Below are positions 53,839 through 62,149 of a stretch of DNA of 64,000 nucleotides, one piece after another. The DNA comes from Pseudomonas aylmerensis. GTDB taxonomy: Bacteria > Pseudomonadota > Gammaproteobacteria > Pseudomonadales > Pseudomonadaceae. The notes below the pieces were generated by a model. That model was not told the DNA's origin. It did no database searches and worked only from the letters and a program-made list of their open reading frames with translations. Position 1 is the stretch's first letter, and each line of letters begins with the position of its first letter. The position numbers and the translations under genes were made by a program. Location of the stretch: assembly GCF_001702265.1 (NCBI RefSeq), contig NZ_MAUE01000010.1:186001-250000 (forward strand). Direction: 5' to 3'.

Positions 53839-54915
53839 ATGGCTGATTTACCGATCAATGACCTTAACGTCGAATCCAACGAGACGCTGATCACACCCGA
53901 TCAGCTCAAGCGCGAAATCCCCCTGAGCGACGCTGCCCTGCAGACCGTCACCAAGGGCCGCGAAGTCATCCGTGACATTCTCGACGGCACCGACCACCGC
54001 CTCTTCGTGGTGATCGGGCCCTGCTCGATCCACGACCTCAAGGCTGCCCACGAGTACGCCGAGCGCCTCAAGGTGTTGGCAGCGGAAGTGTCCGACACCT
54101 TGTACCTGGTGATGCGCGTCTATTTCGAGAAACCACGGACCACCGTGGGCTGGAAAGGCTTGATCAACGACCCGTACCTGGACGACTCGTTCAAGATCCA
54201 GGACGGCTTGCACATCGGTCGCCAGTTGCTGCTGGACCTGGCAGAAATGGGCCTGCCCACCGCCACCGAAGCCCTCGACCCGATCTCCCCGCAGTACCTG
54301 CAGGACCTGATCAGCTGGTCGGCCATCGGCGCCCGCACCACCGAATCCCAGACCCACCGCGAAATGGCGTCCGGCCTGTCGTCGGCCGTCGGCTTCAAGA
54401 ACGGCACCGACGGCGGCCTGACCGTGGCGATCAACGCGCTGCAATCGGTCTCCAGCCCTCACCGCTTCCTGGGCATCAACCAGGAAGGCGGCGTCTCCAT
54501 CGTCACCACCAAGGGCAACGCCTACGGTCACGTGGTGCTGCGCGGTGGCAACGGCAAGCCCAACTATGACTCGGTCAGCGTCGCGCTGTGCGAGCAGGCC
54601 CTGAACAAGGCCAAGATCAAGCCGAACATCATGGTCGACTGCAGCCACGCCAACTCCAACAAGGATCCGGCCCTGCAGCCACTGGTCATGGAAAACGTCG
54701 CCAACCAGATCCTCGAAGGCAACCAGTCGATTATCGGCCTGATGGTCGAGAGTCACCTGAACTGGGGCTGCCAGGCGATTCCAAAGGACCTCGCCGACTT
54801 GCAGTACGGCGTGTCGATCACCGATGCCTGCATCGACTGGGCTGCTACCGAGAACACCCTGCGCAGCATGCACGCCAAGCTCAAGGACGTCTTGCCCAAG
54901 CGCAAACGCACCTGA
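53839..54915 (+). CDS. Type I 3-deoxy-7-phosphoheptulonate synthase (AroF/G/H family)
   Basis: 358 residues. First step of the shikimate pathway; motifs VVIGPCSIHDLKAAHEYAERL, MRVYFEKPRTTVGWKGL and IMVDCSHANSNKDP carry PEP- and metal-binding residues (Cys and His of the metal site). The start ATG 53839 (MADLPINDLNVESNETL) gives the usual length. It complements the type II enzyme at 39710. Which amino acid inhibits it cannot be read from the sequence. Terminator at 54941 follows. Confidence 0.95.
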   Translation: MADLPINDLNVESNETLITPDQLKREIPLSDAALQTVTKGREVIRDILDGTDHRLFVVIGPCSIHDLKAAHEYAERLKVLAAEVSDTLYLVMRVYFEKPRTTVGWKGLINDPYLDDSFKIQDGLHIGRQLLLDLAEMGLPTATEALDPISPQYLQDLISWSAIGARTTESQTHREMASGLSSAVGFKNGTDGGLTVAINALQSVSSPHRFLGINQEGGVSIVTTKGNAYGHVVLRGGNGKPNYDSVSVALCEQALNKAKIKPNIMVDCSHANSNKDPALQPLVMENVANQILEGNQSIIGLMVESHLNWGCQAIPKDLADLQYGVSITDACIDWAATENTLRSMHAKLKDVLPKRKRT

Positions 54916-54940
54916 CAGCGCGGTTGAATCGAGCGCACAC

Positions 54941-54969
54941 AAAAACGCCGGGCTAAGCCCGGCGTTTTT
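54941..54969. terminator. Bidirectional terminator
   Basis: AAAAACGCCGGGC and GCCCGGCGTTTTT flank a TAA loop, between the convergent DAHP synthase and GNAT genes. Confidence 0.95.
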
Positions 54970-54987
54970 CATGCTGCAGCGTGTGGC

Positions 54988-55269
54988 TTACAGCTTCGCG
55001 GCATGGCGCTGGTGGCGCTCCATGTAGCGTTCGACATAGGAGCAGGACGGGATCACCGTGTAGCCGGCCTCTTCGGCGAACTTCAGCGCTTCTTCGGTCA
55101 ATGCCGCCGCAATACCACGGCCGCGCAGCGCGTTGGGCACGAAGGTCCGATAGATGTCCAGGGTCTGCTTCCCGAGGTCCATATAGGTCAGATAGGCACG
55201 ATGACCGTCCACATTGGTCTCGAACTGATGACCAGCCTGGTCATGGTGGATGGACAACGCCTCGCTCAT
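54988..55269 (-). CDS. Small GNAT-type N-acetyltransferase (YjdJ-like)
   Basis: 93 residues. The acetyl-CoA loop is RGRGIAAALTEEALKFAEE and the end SCSYVERYMERH is characteristic of the short GCN5-like YjdJ/Gcn5L family (PF14542). The acceptor is unknown. The start ATG 55269 follows GAGGAGT at good spacing. It faces the 611-base gap upstream of oprI. Confidence 0.9.
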   Translation of the reverse strand: MSEALSIHHDQAGHQFETNVDGHRAYLTYMDLGKQTLDIYRTFVPNALRGRGIAAALTEEALKFAEEAGYTVIPSCSYVERYMERHQRHAAKL

Positions 55270-55880
55270 CACTACTCCTCGCGGGTCTAAGATTGCGACC
55301 CCTACCTTACCGATGTTTTTCCGGCGAAGGAACATCTACGCCACCCCGTGCCGGTTTCGACAACGAGAAAACCTTTAGCGCTCACAACCAGCACGTAGAG
55401 AATAGTAGGCACCAATCCTGCCATTGCTCAAGCCGCACTCGTCATCCTTGCCATGGGTGGATATAGAAAGGGCCTCGATCAACCGGTGACCGATAGCCTG
55501 AACATTTGCCGGCCGTTGAACCTTGAGACGAACTGCCGCTCTTAAAGTCACTCTACATGCGTAAAAGATGCCAGGCGCGGTAAAGGCAAGCAGCGCGAAA
55601 GTGTCGGCCTCGATATATAAATTTTCATCTGTTTACAAGGCTTAACACATGCGGGCCGGCCCTTTCAGCCTGGATCCAATTTTCGCCCGACTGCAAAAAA
55701 TTGGACGGTTTTTATACAAACCTCCAAAAGATTAGCCAAAATAGATTCGGCACAAGAATTTTTTTTGCTTCTTGCGCTACGTCAGTTTACTTACTACAAG
55801 TAATGAGTAGTATGTACGCCGGCTATGAACTCACTCTGAGGAAATAGCCATTTAATAGAAAGTCCTTGAAGGGGAACACG
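55270..55880. other. 611-base intergenic region before oprI
   Basis: No gene is supported here. The left half (55270-55570) looks like ordinary mixed sequence with no coding frame. The right half is AT-rich (AATTTTTTTTGC near 55768) and leads to the oprI promoter. Repeated polyadenine/thymine runs occur near 55690-55770. A small RNA is possible in the left part but no clear terminator or -10/-35 pair supports one. Confidence 0.4.
55772..55800 (+). promoter_or_regulatory. Candidate oprI promoter
   Basis: TTGCGC (55772-55777), 17 bases, TACAAG (55795-55800), preceded by an A/T-rich tract that could act as an UP element. This would give an oprI leader of about 75 bases. Boxes match the consensus only partly. 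Confidence 0.4.
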
Positions 55881-56132
55881 ATGAACAACGTTCTGAAATT
55901 CTCTGCTCTGGCTCTGGCCGCAGTTCTGGCTACCGGTTGCAGCAGCGTCTCCAAAGAAACCGAAGCTCGTCTGACTGCAACTGAAGACGCAGCAGCTCGC
56001 TCCCAGGCTCGTGCAGACGAAGCCTACCGTAAAGCTGATGAAGCTCTGGCTGCTGCTCAAAAAGCACAACAGACTGCTGACGAAGCTAACGAGCGCGCTC
56101 TGCGCATGCTTGAAAAAGCAAGCCGCAAGTAA
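55881..56132 (+). CDS. oprI: Major outer-membrane lipoprotein OprI
   Basis: 83 residues. Lpp-like: signal peptide, lipobox with lipid-modified Cys20 (LATGCSS), then heptad repeats rich in Ala, Lys, Glu and Gln that form a trimeric coiled coil, ending in lysine (RMLEKASRK) that is linked to peptidoglycan. A strong AAGGGG ribosome-binding site precedes ATG 55881. Codons are biased towards common ones, as in highly expressed genes. Terminator follows at 56154. Confidence 0.97.
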   Translation: MNNVLKFSALALAAVLATGCSSVSKETEARLTATEDAAARSQARADEAYRKADEALAAAQKAQQTADEANERALRMLEKASRK

Positions 56133-56153
56133 TAATCCCTCGGGGTTGTTATC

Positions 56154-56184
56154 AAGCCGATCCATTCTTGGGTCGGCTTTTTTA
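56154..56184 (+). terminator. Rho-independent terminator of oprI
   Basis: AAGCCGATCC pairs with GGGTCGGCTT (one G-T pair) around a six-base loop, followed by TTTTTTATT. Confidence 0.92.
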
Positions 56185-56215
56185 TTGCCCGCGATTCGTG
56201 CCTCGATTGCCGCGC

Positions 56216-56253
56216 AATAAAAAGCCCGCCGCAGCGCAAGGCCGTGGCGGGCT
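56216..56253 (-). terminator. Terminator of the L,D-transpeptidase gene
   Basis: AGCCCGCC (56223-56230) and GGCGGGCT (56246-56253) pair; on the minus strand the stem is followed by TTTTTATT (56216-56222). Confidence 0.8.
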
Positions 56254-56268
56254 CAGGGTCGAGCAGGC

Positions 56269-57237
56269 TTATTGCTGCAGGTCGATCGGCGCGCTGGACG
56301 CTACCGGCGCTGCACCCGGCACCCCGATTTCGGTGGGCAGGCCGTCTTCGGCCGCGACCACATCACGCACCTGATCCCAGTTCACCCGCAGGTTATTGGC
56401 CAGGTCTTCACGCTTGAGCAGGGCGTTGATCACCGCCGTGTGCTTGTCGACCACCGAAGGCGTGCCGTCGTCGTTCAGCGGCGTATGTGCCTCGAGGTAG
56501 ACCTTGCCGCCGCTGCTGCCGAACTTGTAGGCATCGTTGATGATGCGCACCGAGGTACCCACCGGCACCATGCTGGCCATCTCCAGCACGTTGTTGTTGA
56601 ACATGCGGAAGCAACCGTGGCTTGTACGCGTGCCGATACCAAATTTCATGTTCGAACCGTGGATCAGGTAGCCCGGAGTGCCCAGGGTGAACTTGAACGG
56701 TCCCAAAGGATTGTCCGGACCGGCCGGCACCACGTTGGGCAGCGGATCGCCATTGGCCGCGTGCTCGGCCTTGATCGAGGCGGGCGGGGTCCAGGTCGGG
56801 TTGGGGATCTTGCCGGTAATCGTGGTGTGGGCGACCGGCGAGCCCCAGCCCTCACGGCCGATCCCCAGCGGGAAGGTGTAGACCACGTCCTGGCCCTTGG
56901 GGAAGTAATAGAGCCGGTACTCCGCCAGGTTGATCACGATGCCTTCCCGAGGACCGGGCGGCAGGATGAAACGCGTCGGCAGCACGATGTCAGTGCCCGC
57001 CCCCGGCAACCAGGCATCCACGCCCGGGTTGGCCGCGACCATCTCCGAATAGCCAAGATCATAGGTCGTGCCCAGGTCGGCAAAGGTGTCTTCGTACTTG
57101 GCCTTGATCACCTGGACCTGACCGACGATGTCCTCGCCTGGCGGAGGCAGGGGCAACTGCAAGGCTGACGCAGAACCGGCCGCACAAAGTGCAGCAAGAG
57201 ACAGGCAGCAGGTGACGACGGAAAGGCGCGACAACAT
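56269..57237 (-). CDS. L,D-transpeptidase (ErfK/YbiS/YcfS type)
   Basis: 322 residues. Signal peptide (ending ASALQLPLP), a LysM-like region (DLGYSEMVAANPGVDAWLPGAGT), then the YkuD catalytic domain with the active-site motif HGSNMKFGIGTRTSHGCFRM (catalytic Cys in SHGC). Such enzymes attach the terminal lysine of Lpp to peptidoglycan; the gene lies just beyond oprI in the opposite orientation, so OprI attachment is a likely role. The start ATG 57237 has AAGGATT upstream. The C-terminus ends in a low-complexity Ala/Pro/Val tail. Confidence 0.93.
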   Translation of the reverse strand: MLSRLSVVTCCLSLAALCAAGSASALQLPLPPPGEDIVGQVQVIKAKYEDTFADLGTTYDLGYSEMVAANPGVDAWLPGAGTDIVLPTRFILPPGPREGIVINLAEYRLYYFPKGQDVVYTFPLGIGREGWGSPVAHTTITGKIPNPTWTPPASIKAEHAANGDPLPNVVPAGPDNPLGPFKFTLGTPGYLIHGSNMKFGIGTRTSHGCFRMFNNNVLEMASMVPVGTSVRIINDAYKFGSSGGKVYLEAHTPLNDDGTPSVVDKHTAVINALLKREDLANNLRVNWDQVRDVVAAEDGLPTEIGVPGAAPVASSAPIDLQQ

Positions 57238-57274
57238 CCGGAAAATCCTTCGCAGAACGACGGGTAGGTTAAAA

Positions 57275-57354
57275 GCAAGCTGCAAGCTACAAGCTACAAG
57301 CTACAAGCTTTCAGCCGCTAGCTTACAGCTTATAGCGTGAAGCTTGCAGCTGCA
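57275..57354. repeat. AGCTT/GCTACAA tandem-repeat element
   Basis: Eighty bases made of AAGCT units: GCAAGCTGCAAGCTACAAGC, then three GCTACAA-type copies, followed by inverted versions (AGCTTACAGCTTATAGCG and AGCTTGCAGCTGCA). The ends form an imperfect hairpin. The unit is seven bases (ACAAGCT). It lies between the L,D-transpeptidase start and the next gene's stop and has no coding support. Confidence 0.85.
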
Positions 57355-57355
57355 T

Positions 57356-57649
57356 CTAGAGCTCGAAACGCAGCTCCGGCCAGATTGGCGGCGTGCCGCG
57401 CTTCTGGGACTCCAGAATCGCCCGGCACAACGGGCACAGGCGCTGGTCCTGGAAGATCGAGCGATCGACCAGCGACCACCGCGGTTGCGCCGGCAGTAAC
57501 GTACCGCACAGGGTACGATCGATGGAGCCGCCCAGTTCCAATTGCCGCGTGACCAGATGCACCCGCACTTCCTGGCAGGCGAACAGATCCAGCTGCTCGT
57601 CCGGCTCGATCAGTTGGTAGTTAAACAGGGACCAGGCAGGACGCGACAT
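57356..57649 (-). CDS. Conserved small cysteine-containing protein
   Basis: 97 residues, not recognised with certainty. It shows cysteines in LFACQEV, TLCGTLLP and LCPLCRAI; the last CXXC may bind a metal. Predicted soluble. The start is ATG 57649 (MSRPAWSLFNYQLIEPDEQL). It lies between tesA and the L,D-transpeptidase gene, with the repeat element after its stop; PAO1 has a hypothetical gene in the same position (PA2855, from memory). Confidence 0.7.
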   Translation of the reverse strand: MSRPAWSLFNYQLIEPDEQLDLFACQEVRVHLVTRQLELGGSIDRTLCGTLLPAQPRWSLVDRSIFQDQRLCPLCRAILESQKRGTPPIWPELRFEL

Positions 57650-57707
57650 CAAGGGCTCCAAATCGGGGGGGCGCCACCTTAGCCGAAAGCCTGCCGGTAG
57701 AAAAGCG

Positions 57708-58313
57708 TCAAAGCAGCGGTTTTAGCGTCGGCCAGACATTTTCCAGCAACTTGCCCTGGGCGCCGACCGCCGGGTGCAGTTGATCCGCCTGCATAAGCTC
57801 GGGATGACCACCGACGCCCTCAAGGAAAAACGGCACCAGCGGGACATTTTTTTCCTTCGCCAGCGCCCCATACACTTCAGCGAATGCCGTGGTGTAGCGC
57901 GGGCCGTAGTTGGGCGGCAACTGCATGCCCAGCAACAGCACCTTGGCGCCGCCGGCCTTGGACTGATCGATCATCGACGCAAGATTTTGTTTCAATTGCG
58001 CAGGCGGTTGGCCGCGCAGGCCGTCATTGCCGCCAAGCTCGATCACCACGACATCCGGCTTATGCTCTGCAAGCGCCGCCGGCAGGCGCGCCAAGCCTCC
58101 GGCACTGGTGTCGCCGCTGATGGAAGCGTTGACCACTTTATCGTCGAAACCTTCCTTCTTGAGCCGTTGTCCCAGCAACGCTACCCACCCTTTGCTGGTA
58201 TCCAGGCCGAAACCGGCACTGATACTATCGCCAACGATCAGGACTGTACCCGCCGCTGCGTTCTGGGCCATGCACATCAAGGCCAGACCAGCACTCAAAA
58301 ACCACATTCGCAT
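57708..58313 (-). CDS. tesA: Acyl-CoA thioesterase I / lysophospholipase TesA
   Basis: 201 residues, a secreted GDSL (SGNH) hydrolase. Signal peptide (AGLALMCMAQNAAAG), catalytic Ser in VGDSISAGFGL, block III NDGLRG (in LGGNDGLRG) and block V DQLHPA with the Asp and His. The start ATG 58313 has GGAG six bases ahead. The frame stays open upstream on the minus strand over the ABC genes, but that part is antisense to real genes. Divergent from ybbA with 10 bases between starts. Confidence 0.95.
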   Translation of the reverse strand: MRMWFLSAGLALMCMAQNAAAGTVLIVGDSISAGFGLDTSKGWVALLGQRLKKEGFDDKVVNASISGDTSAGGLARLPAALAEHKPDVVVIELGGNDGLRGQPPAQLKQNLASMIDQSKAGGAKVLLLGMQLPPNYGPRYTTAFAEVYGALAKEKNVPLVPFFLEGVGGHPELMQADQLHPAVGAQGKLLENVWPTLKPLL

Positions 58314-58323
58314 CGGATTCTCC

Positions 58324-59007
58324 ATGGGCGCAAGCATTCTCACCGCGCGGAACCTTAGCAAAGTGGTTCCCAGCGCGGAAGGTGAACTGACTATCCTGCA
58401 CGAACTGAGCCTGGAACTGAACAAGGGCGATAGCCTGGCTATCGTCGGTGCTTCCGGCTCCGGCAAATCCACCCTCCTCGGCCTGCTGGCCGGCCTCGAC
58501 CTGCCCAGCAGCGGCGAAGTCACGCTCGCCGGACAAGCCCTCAGCACCCTCGACGAAGACCAGCGTGCGCGCATCCGCGCCGAGCACGTGGGCTTCGTGT
58601 TCCAGTCCTTCCAGTTGCTCGACAGCCTCAACGCCCTGGAAAACGTCATGCTGCCGCTGGAGCTGGACGGCCGCAAAGACGCCCGCGAGCGCGCCACCCA
58701 TTTGCTGGAGCGAGTCGGCCTGGGCCAACGCCTGACCCACTCGCCGCGCCAGTTGTCCGGCGGTGAACAGCAACGAGTGGCGATCGCCCGCGCGTTCGCT
58801 GCCGAACCGGACGTGCTGTTTGCCGATGAACCCACCGGGAACCTCGACAGCCACACCGGCGAGCGCATCAGCGACCTGCTGTTCGAGCTCAACAAAGAAA
58901 GCGGCACGACCCTGGTGCTGGTCACCCACGACGAGCGTCTGGCCCACCGTTGCCGACGCCTGATCCGCCTTGAAGCCGGCCTGATGGTCGCGCCCCTGGA
59001 GCCTTGA
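58324..59007 (+). CDS. ybbA: ABC transporter ATP-binding protein YbbA (MacB/LolD superfamily)
   Basis: 227 residues. Walker A GASGSGKSTLLGLLAGLD, signature LSGGEQQRVAIARAF, Walker B VLFADEPTGNLD and H-loop LVTHDERLAHR all intact. It pairs with the large FtsX-like permease that follows with a 1-base overlap (TGATG at 59005). Divergence from tesA is the same arrangement as in E. coli tesA/ybbA-ybbP. The transported or extracted compound is not shown by the sequence. Confidence 0.93.
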   Translation: MGASILTARNLSKVVPSAEGELTILHELSLELNKGDSLAIVGASGSGKSTLLGLLAGLDLPSSGEVTLAGQALSTLDEDQRARIRAEHVGFVFQSFQLLDSLNALENVMLPLELDGRKDARERATHLLERVGLGQRLTHSPRQLSGGEQQRVAIARAFAAEPDVLFADEPTGNLDSHTGERISDLLFELNKESGTTLVLVTHDERLAHRCRRLIRLEAGLMVAPLEP

Positions 59008-61517
59008 TGGCACGTTTGCCGCTGTTGCGCCTGTTCAGCCTTGCCATGCGCCAATTGCTGCGCGATGCCCGCGCCGGCGAATTGCGCGTGTTGTTCTTCG
59101 CCCTGCTGGTAGCGGTAGCGGCCAGCACCGCCATCGGCTATTTCGGTGCCCGCCTCAATGGCGCCATGATGCTGCGCGCCACCGAGTTCCTCGGCGCCGA
59201 CCTGGTGCTTGAAGGCAGTTCGCCGGCGCGGCCCGAACAAATCCGGTCGGGGACCGAGCTGGGCCTGGATCACGCCCGGGTGGTCGAATTCTCCAGCGTG
59301 ATTGCCACCGACAACGGCATCCAGCTCTCCAGCATCAAGGCGGTCAACGAGCAGTACCCGCTGCGCGGTGAGCTGAAAAGCGCGGCTGCGCCGTTTGGCG
59401 ATGAAACCCCGGGAGGTGGCCCGAAGCCCGGTGAAGCCTGGGTGGAGGCGCGGCTGCTGACTGCACTCGACCTCAAGGTCGGCGACAGTATCGATGTCGG
59501 CATGAAGACCCTGCGCCTGGCCCGCATCCTCACCTACGAACCCGACCGCGCCGGTAACTTCTACAGCCTCACGCCCCGGGTGATGATCAACCTGGCGGAC
59601 CTGGATGCCACCGGTGTGGTCCAGCCCGGCAGCCGCGTCAGCTACCGCGAACTGTGGCGCGGGCCACAGGGCAGCACAGCGCTGCAAACCTATCGCGACC
59701 TGGTCAAGCCCGGCCTCGCCGCCAACCAGCGCCTGCAGGACTCGCGAGACGGCAACCAGCAGATTGGCGGCGCCCTGGGCAAGGCCGAGCGCTACCTGAA
59801 CATGGCAAGCCTGGTGGCAGTGCTGCTGGCCGGTGTCGCCGTGGCCTTGTCGGCCAACCGTTTCGCCACCCGCCGCTTCGACGCCAGTGCATTGTTACGC
59901 TGCCTGGGGTTATCGCGCCGTGAAGCGATGTTGCTGTTCAGCCTGCAATTGAGCGTACTGGGCCTGCTGGCGAGCCTGACCGGCGCCCTGCTCGGCTGGC
60001 TCGCGCAGTTTGGCCTGTTCTACTTCCTGCACGATCTGCTGCCGGCGGACGTACCGCCTGGCGGCCTGCTGCCGGCCATCGCCGGGATCGGCACCGGGCT
60101 GGTCGCCCTCGCCGGCTTCGCCCTGCCGCCACTGGCGGCATTGGGTCGGGTGCCGCCGCTGCGGGTACTGCGTCGCGACCTGCTGCCGATTCCTTCCAGC
60201 ACCTGGATGGTCTACGGCGCAGCCCTGTTCGCCCTGGGCCTGATCATGTGGCGCCTGAGCCTCGACCTGGTGCTGACCTTCGCCCTGCTCGGCGGTGGCG
60301 TGGTGGCAGCGCTGGTACTCGGTGGCCTGCTCCTGTTGCTGCTGCAGAGCCTGCGACGCTTGCTGGCCCGCGCCTCCCTGCCCTGGCGCCTGGGCCTGGG
60401 ACAATTGCTGCGTCACCCGCTGGCGGCGGCTGGCCAGTCCCTGGCCTTTGGCCTGATCCTGCTGTCGATGGGCTTGATTGCCCTGCTGCGCGGCGAGTTG
60501 CTCGACACCTGGCAAAACCAGTTGCCCAAGGATGCGCCCAACTATTTCGCCCTCAACATCCTGCCGGCCGGCAAAGACGCGTTCGGCGCTCGCCTGCTGG
60601 AGCTGCAGGCGCAGTCAGCACCGCTGTATCCCGTGGTGCCGGGCCGGCTGATCAGCATCAACGGCGAACCGGTGCAGGAGATTGTCAGCAAGGACTCCAG
60701 CGGCGACCGCGCGGTGCAACGTGACTTGAGCCTCACCTGGGCCGCCGACCTGCCACCGGGCAACGCCCTGACAGCGGGCACCTGGTGGTCGCAGCAACCC
60801 ACCGATGAAATCCCCGGGGTCTCGGTAGAAGCCAAGGTCGCAGAAAGCCTCAAGCTCAAACTCAACGACCACCTGGTGTTTACCGTGGGCGGGGAAAACC
60901 GTGAAGCGCGGGTCACCAGCCTGCGCACCATCAACTGGGACAACTTCCAGCCGAACTTCTTCATGATTTTCCAGCCAGGCACGCTGAAGGATCTGCCCGC
61001 GACCTACTTGACCAGCTTTTACCTGGCGCCTGGGCACGACCAGCAGATTGTCGATCTGTCACGTGCCTTCCCGGCCGTGACCATCCTGCAGGTCGAGGCA
61101 CTGCTGGAGCAGTTGCGCAGCATCCTGGCGCAGGTGACCCTGGCGGTGGAGTACGTGCTGCTGTTTGTGCTGGCGGCCGGAATGGCGGTGTTGTTCTCCG
61201 GCCTGCAGGCCACCCTTGATGAGCGGATCCGCCAAGGTGCCCTGCTGCGCGCCCTGGGCGCCGAGCGCAAGCTGCTGGTCAAGGCCAGGCGCATCGAGTT
61301 CGGCTTGCTGGGTGCCGTCAGCGGGTTGCTGGCGGCGCTGGGAACCGAGCTGGTGACCTGGGTGCTGTACCGCTATGCCTTTGACCTGGCCTGGCACCCG
61401 CACCCGTGGTTGTTGGTGCTGCCGGTGATCGGTGCGGTATTGATCGGCGGGGCCGGGGTCATCGGTACGCGCCGCGCACTGAATGCCAGCCCTCTGACCG
61501 TATTGCGCGAAGGCTGA
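59007..61517 (+). CDS. ybbP: FtsX-like ABC permease YbbP
   Basis: 836 residues. N-terminal helix, a large periplasmic region (residues about 45-255), then two four-helix bundles of the MacB/FtsX type (ALLGWLAQFGLFYFLHDLL, LLFVLAAGMAVLFSGLQ, LGAVSGLLAALGTEL). The DER(I/V)RQGALLRALGAERK coupling motif is near the C-terminus. Start ATG 59007 (preceded by TTG). It forms an ABC pair with YbbA; a hairpin at 61526 follows. Confidence 0.93.
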   Translation: MARLPLLRLFSLAMRQLLRDARAGELRVLFFALLVAVAASTAIGYFGARLNGAMMLRATEFLGADLVLEGSSPARPEQIRSGTELGLDHARVVEFSSVIATDNGIQLSSIKAVNEQYPLRGELKSAAAPFGDETPGGGPKPGEAWVEARLLTALDLKVGDSIDVGMKTLRLARILTYEPDRAGNFYSLTPRVMINLADLDATGVVQPGSRVSYRELWRGPQGSTALQTYRDLVKPGLAANQRLQDSRDGNQQIGGALGKAERYLNMASLVAVLLAGVAVALSANRFATRRFDASALLRCLGLSRREAMLLFSLQLSVLGLLASLTGALLGWLAQFGLFYFLHDLLPADVPPGGLLPAIAGIGTGLVALAGFALPPLAALGRVPPLRVLRRDLLPIPSSTWMVYGAALFALGLIMWRLSLDLVLTFALLGGGVVAALVLGGLLLLLLQSLRRLLARASLPWRLGLGQLLRHPLAAAGQSLAFGLILLSMGLIALLRGELLDTWQNQLPKDAPNYFALNILPAGKDAFGARLLELQAQSAPLYPVVPGRLISINGEPVQEIVSKDSSGDRAVQRDLSLTWAADLPPGNALTAGTWWSQQPTDEIPGVSVEAKVAESLKLKLNDHLVFTVGGENREARVTSLRTINWDNFQPNFFMIFQPGTLKDLPATYLTSFYLAPGHDQQIVDLSRAFPAVTILQVEALLEQLRSILAQVTLAVEYVLLFVLAAGMAVLFSGLQATLDERIRQGALLRALGAERKLLVKARRIEFGLLGAVSGLLAALGTELVTWVLYRYAFDLAWHPHPWLLVLPVIGAVLIGGAGVIGTRRALNASPLTVLREG

Positions 61518-61525
61518 AAACACAA

Positions 61526-61555
61526 TGGCCCGCGCCCTTCAAGGGACGCGGGCCA
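61526..61555. terminator. Hairpin between ybbP and greB
   Basis: TGGCCCGCG (61526-61534) pairs with CGCGGGCCA (61547-61555), and an inner CCCTT/AAGGG extends it. On the minus strand it is followed by TTGTGTTTTC. Probably a shared terminator for the convergent genes, without a perfect T run. Confidence 0.6.
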
Positions 61556-61562
61556 ACGCCGC

Positions 61563-62042
61563 TCACTTCACATACTCGATCCCGGTGATCCACCAGCACA
61601 CTTCGCCGCCGGGCGTCTGCACAATGGCCTCATCATCGACTTCCTTGCGCAACAACGCGCGGGCCATCGGTGAGTCGATGGAGATATAGTCCATCCGGTC
61701 ATAAATCTCGTCATAGCCGACAATCCGAAAACGCTTGGTCTCGCCCTGCTCGTTTTCGATATCGACCCAGGCGCCGAAAAACACCTTCCCTTCCTGCTCG
61801 GGCATGTACTCCACCACGCGCATGTCTTCCAGGCGCTTGCGCAGGTAACGGACCCGGCGATCGATCTCGCGCAGCAATTTCTTGTTGTACTGGTAGTCGG
61901 CGTTTTCGCTGCGGTCGCCCAGCGAGGCAGCCCATGTCACTTTGCGCGTGGTGTCCGGGCGCTTTTCGCGCCACAGGTAGTCCAGCTCTTTCTTCAGCGC
62001 TTCATGACCTTCTTTGGTAATCAGCTTGGTACTCAAACGCAT
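61563..62042 (-). CDS. greB: Transcript-cleavage factor GreB
   Basis: 159 residues. GreB rescues backtracked RNA polymerase. The N-terminal coiled coil carries the tip acidic residues in SLGDRSENADYQYNKK, and the FKBP-like domain has MDYISIDSPMARALL, typical of GreB (longer and more basic than GreA). The start ATG 62042 (MRLSTKLITKEGHEALK) is used; an ATG at 62063 is further upstream. Confidence 0.93.
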   Translation of the reverse strand: MRLSTKLITKEGHEALKKELDYLWREKRPDTTRKVTWAASLGDRSENADYQYNKKLLREIDRRVRYLRKRLEDMRVVEYMPEQEGKVFFGAWVDIENEQGETKRFRIVGYDEIYDRMDYISIDSPMARALLRKEVDDEAIVQTPGGEVCWWITGIEYVK

Positions 62043-62149
62043 GCATCCCCAGGCAATGTCCATAGGTGCCGATCGGCCAGGCAATCATGCCCTGGCGTCG
62101 GCTGGCTGGCGTTGATGATAAATGAACCCGGGAAAGTAGCCAGGCCGGT

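Noticed and set aside
57275..57354. CRISPR array
   Set aside because: The repeats are seven-base units in tandem with no spacers, and no cas genes are in the window.
58314..59687. Extension of the tesA frame to 659 residues
   Set aside because: The added part is antisense to ybbA and ybbP and is Arg/Ser-rich; the signal peptide and ribosome-binding site fix the tesA start at 58313.
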